Positions 30,988-33,681 of a stretch of DNA of 33,681 bases are shown here, in pieces. The stretch's first letter is position 1; the number at the start of each line of letters is the position of its first letter. A model generated the notes under the pieces. That model saw nothing but the letters and a program-made list of their open reading frames with translations. It had not been told where the DNA came from and ran no database searches. The position numbers were made by a program, and so were the translations under genes. The DNA is from Thermoplasmata archaeon (GTDB taxonomy: Archaea; Thermoplasmatota; Thermoplasmata; Lutacidiplasmatales; UBA184), in assembly GCA_021826685.1 (NCBI GenBank), contig JAKAYT010000013.1, forward strand, positions 1 to 33,681. The letters run 5' to 3'.

Positions 30988-33681
30988 ATGTCGGCCGACG
31001 AGGAGGGGTCGAGCGGTAGCCCCCACCCGATGGACCTCCATTCGAAGGTCGCCGATTACTGGAGCCGGACGGGGGTCATCGAGCGGGCGCTCTCGGCCGC
31101 CGGGTCGGGGCCCGTCTTCCGGTTTACCGAGGGTCCGCCGACGGCCAACGGTCGCCCCCACACGGGCCACATGATGCCCGGTACTCTGAAGGACGTGCAG
31201 CTTCGCTATCGGAGGATGCAGGGGTACCGCATCGTCTCGCCCATGGCCGGTTGGGACTGCCACGGGCTCGGGGTCGAGATCGAGATCGAGAAGAAGCTCG
31301 GGGTGCGGACCCGGCACGACATCGAGGCGTACGGGATCGATCGGTTCTGTGCGGAGTGCCGGACGAGCACCCTCGCCGTCGCCGCCGCGTGGCAGGAGAT
31401 GTACCGACGGCTGGGCTACTGGCTCGACTACGACCATGCCTACCAGACGATGGCGCCGCCGTACATCGAGAGCGTCTGGTGGTCCCTCAAGACCCTGTTC
31501 GATCGCGGTCTCGTGGAGAAGGGCCACTACGTGCTCCCGTACTGCCCGCGGTGCGAAACGACCCTCAGCTCGCACGAAGTCGCGCAGGGGTACAAAGAGA
31601 CGGTCGACCCGTCGATCACCGTTCGGTTCCCGCTCCGAACGACGGGTGGACCCCCGCGCGATCTCCTCGTCTGGACGACGACCCCGTGGACGCTCGTTTC
31701 GAACGTCTTCGTCGTCGCCCGAGCCGATCTTCCGTACGCCGTGGTTCGTGAGGCCGACGGCCGAGAGGTCGTGCTCGCTGAGGCCGCGATCCCGCGCTAC
31801 TTCCCCTCGCCGCCCGAGATCGTGGCGCGGCTGACCGGCGAGCAGCTGAAGGGCCTAGAGTACGACCCGCCGTTTCCGTTCGTGCCCGATGCCCCGGGCC
31901 GCTTCCGCATCCTCTTGGACGACATGGTCGACGCCAAGGAGGGCACCGGATTCGTTCACGGGGCGCCGAGCTTCGGCCCGGACGACTACCGCATCGGCGA
32001 GCGGGAGAAGCTCGGAACGTTCGATCCGCTCACGAGCCGTGGGGTCTTCACATCGCAGATCCCTCTGGTCGAGAACCGGTTCTTCAAGTCGGCGGACCCG
32101 GTCCTGATCGAGGATCTCGAGCGGCGGGGTCGGCTCTACCGCCACGACACGCTGCGCCACACCTACCCGTTCTGCTGGCGATGCAGCACGCCGCTCCTCT
32201 ACCGGGCGATCGACTCCTGGTTCGTCCGCAGCTCTCGCTTCTCGGACGCGATGGTCCGGAACAACGCGAACGTGACGTGGGTCCCCGCGCACGTGCGAGA
32301 CGGGCGCTTCGGCAACTTCCTCACCGAAGCGAAGGACTGGGCCCTTTCTCGGAGCCGCTACTGGGGGACGCCCCTGCCGGTCTGGGTCTGCCCTCAGGGC
32401 CATCCCACCTGCATCGGTTCGTACGCCGAGCTCGCGAAGGTCTGGGGCCGCCCCCTCCCGGATGACTTCGACCCGCACCGTGTGGGGGTCGACCCGATCG
32501 AGTTCCCGTGCCCGACGTGCGGCCAGCCCGCCCACCGGGAGCCCTACACCATCGATGTGTGGTACGACAGCGGCTCCGCGCCGTTCGCGCAGTATCACTA
32601 TCCGTTCGATGCCGGGACGTTCGACCCCGCGGCTCCCCTCGACTACGTCGCCGAGGGGATCGACCAGACCCGGGGGTGGTTCTACACGATGCACGTGCTC
32701 GCGACCGCCCTGTTCGCGCGGCCGGCCTATCGGGCCGCGGTGGCCACCGGGATGGGCCTAGACGACGTCGGCAAGAAGATGTCGAAGTCGAAGGGCAACG
32801 TCGCCGATCCCATCGACATCCTCACCCGCATCGGCGGCGATGCGGTGCGCTGGTACCTCCTCAATCTCGACTTCACCGAAGGGGTCCGCATGAGCGAGAG
32901 CGAGATGCGCGCCCATGCCGCGCGCAGCCTCGGCCTCCTGACGAACGTCGTGGCGTTCTACCTGCAGAACGCGCGAGCGGACCGACTGTCTCCGTCCCAC
33001 GAAGCGCCGTCGTCGACCGACCTGCTCGACCGATGGATTCTCTCCCGTCTCGAGGGGACCCGGCAGCGCGTCGAGGCGTCCCTCGAGAGCTTCGATCCCC
33101 GTCCCGGCGCCAGTACCCTGAAGGCGTTCATCGACGACCTTTCGACCTGGTACTTGCGTCGATCTCGTCCCCGGTTCTGGGCGGAGGCCGGGACGCCGGA
33201 GCGTGCCGCGGCGCACGCGACGCTCGGCTACGTCCTACACTCCCTCTCCCGCGTCCTGGCGCCGTTCTCCCCGTATACGGCAGAGTGGATCGCCCAGGAG
33301 CTCGCGGACCGGCCCTGGGCCGAGGCAGGTTCTTCGGTGCACCTCGACCGCTGGCCGGTTCCGCAACCGGCCCTGCGGGACGAGACGCTGGAGGCGGGCA
33401 TGGATGAACTGCGCGCCCTGGTGGGAGTGGGGCGGGAGCTCCGCCAGCGTGCCGGGGTACGGGCCCGGATCCCCCTCGCCGAACTCGTTCTCTTCGGCGC
33501 TCCCTCCGAGAGGCTCGAGGCGCTCGGGAGCGAGGGAGAAGCGCTCCTCGCGGCCGAACTCAACGTTCGGGCGGTGCGTTGGGATCCGGAGCCCCGCCCC
33601 GACCGCTTCCCCGAAGACGCATGGGTGATCCGGGTCGAGGGGGATCGTAGGGTCGCGGCCCTCCCGCGAGCGCCCACCCCC
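30988..33681 (+). CDS. ileS: Isoleucyl-tRNA synthetase, N-terminal 898 residues
   Basis: The frame runs open from ATG 30988 to the window edge, so about 150 C-terminal residues are probably missing. The HIGH-type motif is HTGH in GRPHTGHMM (about residue 57-60), the KMSKS motif is in DDVGKKMSKSKGN, and the WDCHGL string next to the first is typical. The editing (CP1) domain shows WTTTPWTLVSN and EGTGFVHGAPSFGPDDY. Two zinc-type cysteine pairs are seen, CPRC near 185 and CPTC near 510. The anticodon-binding helical domain begins around residue 680. It charges tRNA-Ile in the cytoplasm. Confidence 0.96.
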   Translation, partial: MSADEEGSSGSPHPMDLHSKVADYWSRTGVIERALSAAGSGPVFRFTEGPPTANGRPHTGHMMPGTLKDVQLRYRRMQGYRIVSPMAGWDCHGLGVEIEIEKKLGVRTRHDIEAYGIDRFCAECRTSTLAVAAAWQEMYRRLGYWLDYDHAYQTMAPPYIESVWWSLKTLFDRGLVEKGHYVLPYCPRCETTLSSHEVAQGYKETVDPSITVRFPLRTTGGPPRDLLVWTTTPWTLVSNVFVVARADLPYAVVREADGREVVLAEAAIPRYFPSPPEIVARLTGEQLKGLEYDPPFPFVPDAPGRFRILLDDMVDAKEGTGFVHGAPSFGPDDYRIGEREKLGTFDPLTSRGVFTSQIPLVENRFFKSADPVLIEDLERRGRLYRHDTLRHTYPFCWRCSTPLLYRAIDSWFVRSSRFSDAMVRNNANVTWVPAHVRDGRFGNFLTEAKDWALSRSRYWGTPLPVWVCPQGHPTCIGSYAELAKVWGRPLPDDFDPHRVGVDPIEFPCPTCGQPAHREPYTIDVWYDSGSAPFAQYHYPFDAGTFDPAAPLDYVAEGIDQTRGWFYTMHVLATALFARPAYRAAVATGMGLDDVGKKMSKSKGNVADPIDILTRIGGDAVRWYLLNLDFTEGVRMSESEMRAHAARSLGLLTNVVAFYLQNARADRLSPSHEAPSSTDLLDRWILSRLEGTRQRVEASLESFDPRPGASTLKAFIDDLSTWYLRRSRPRFWAEAGTPERAAAHATLGYVLHSLSRVLAPFSPYTAEWIAQELADRPWAEAGSSVHLDRWPVPQPALRDETLEAGMDELRALVGVGRELRQRAGVRARIPLAELVLFGAPSERLEALGSEGEALLAAELNVRAVRWDPEPRPDRFPEDAWVIRVEGDRRVAALPRAPTP

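Overview
The window is GC-rich, tightly packed archaeal DNA, most likely from a Thermoplasmatota-type lineage; the phylum is an inference. Archaeal markers are a geranylgeranyl reductase for ether lipids next to a ferredoxin, the LysW amino-carrier pathway, a KEOPS Pcc1 subunit, an ACT-domain amino-acid regulator, DUF973- and DUF981-like membrane proteins, and TATA-like boxes about 25-30 bases before start codons (leaderless transcription). GTG starts and 4-base ATGA/GTGA overlaps are common. I see no rRNA, tRNA, CRISPR array, IS element or prophage.

Layout. 1-5342: end of a major-facilitator transporter, threonine synthase, formate-tetrahydrofolate ligase, an unknown helical protein and a CBS-pair protein. 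5343-8342: loosely packed, with two long non-coding stretches, a frameshifted membrane-protein gene, a 53-residue C2H2 zinc-finger protein and a zinc-ribbon/DUF973 protein. 8333-10696: PadR regulator plus a two-gene ABC exporter. 10796-11671: pirin.

11637-19365 (minus strand): an eight-gene operon argG-argH-lysW-lysX-lysY-lysZ-lysJ-lysK. It carries glutamate (or aminoadipate) on the C-terminus of LysW, converts it to the amino compound, releases it, and, through ArgG/ArgH, completes arginine from citrulline; only the carbamoyltransferase is absent here. A divergent ACT-domain regulator (19465-20115) shares the upstream region, which holds a 28-bp near-perfect palindrome that is the best operator candidate in the window.

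20112-25923: a methylenetetrahydrofolate-reductase-like protein, a CARF-like/winged-helix regulator without CRISPR neighbours, a second ABC exporter pair translationally coupled to a flavin reductase, and thioredoxin reductase. 25983-33681 (plus strand): ferredoxin, geranylgeranyl reductase, two small related helical proteins, a DUF1028 protein with a peptidoglycan-binding-like tail, Pcc1, a CoA-binding protein, a bactofilin-like protein and the first 898 codons of isoleucyl-tRNA synthetase.

No wholly new multi-gene system is obvious. The items most worth a second look are the argG/ACT operator, the split DUF981-like gene, the CARF-like orphan, the short zinc-finger gene, and the uncharacterised paralogue pair after the lipid reductase.
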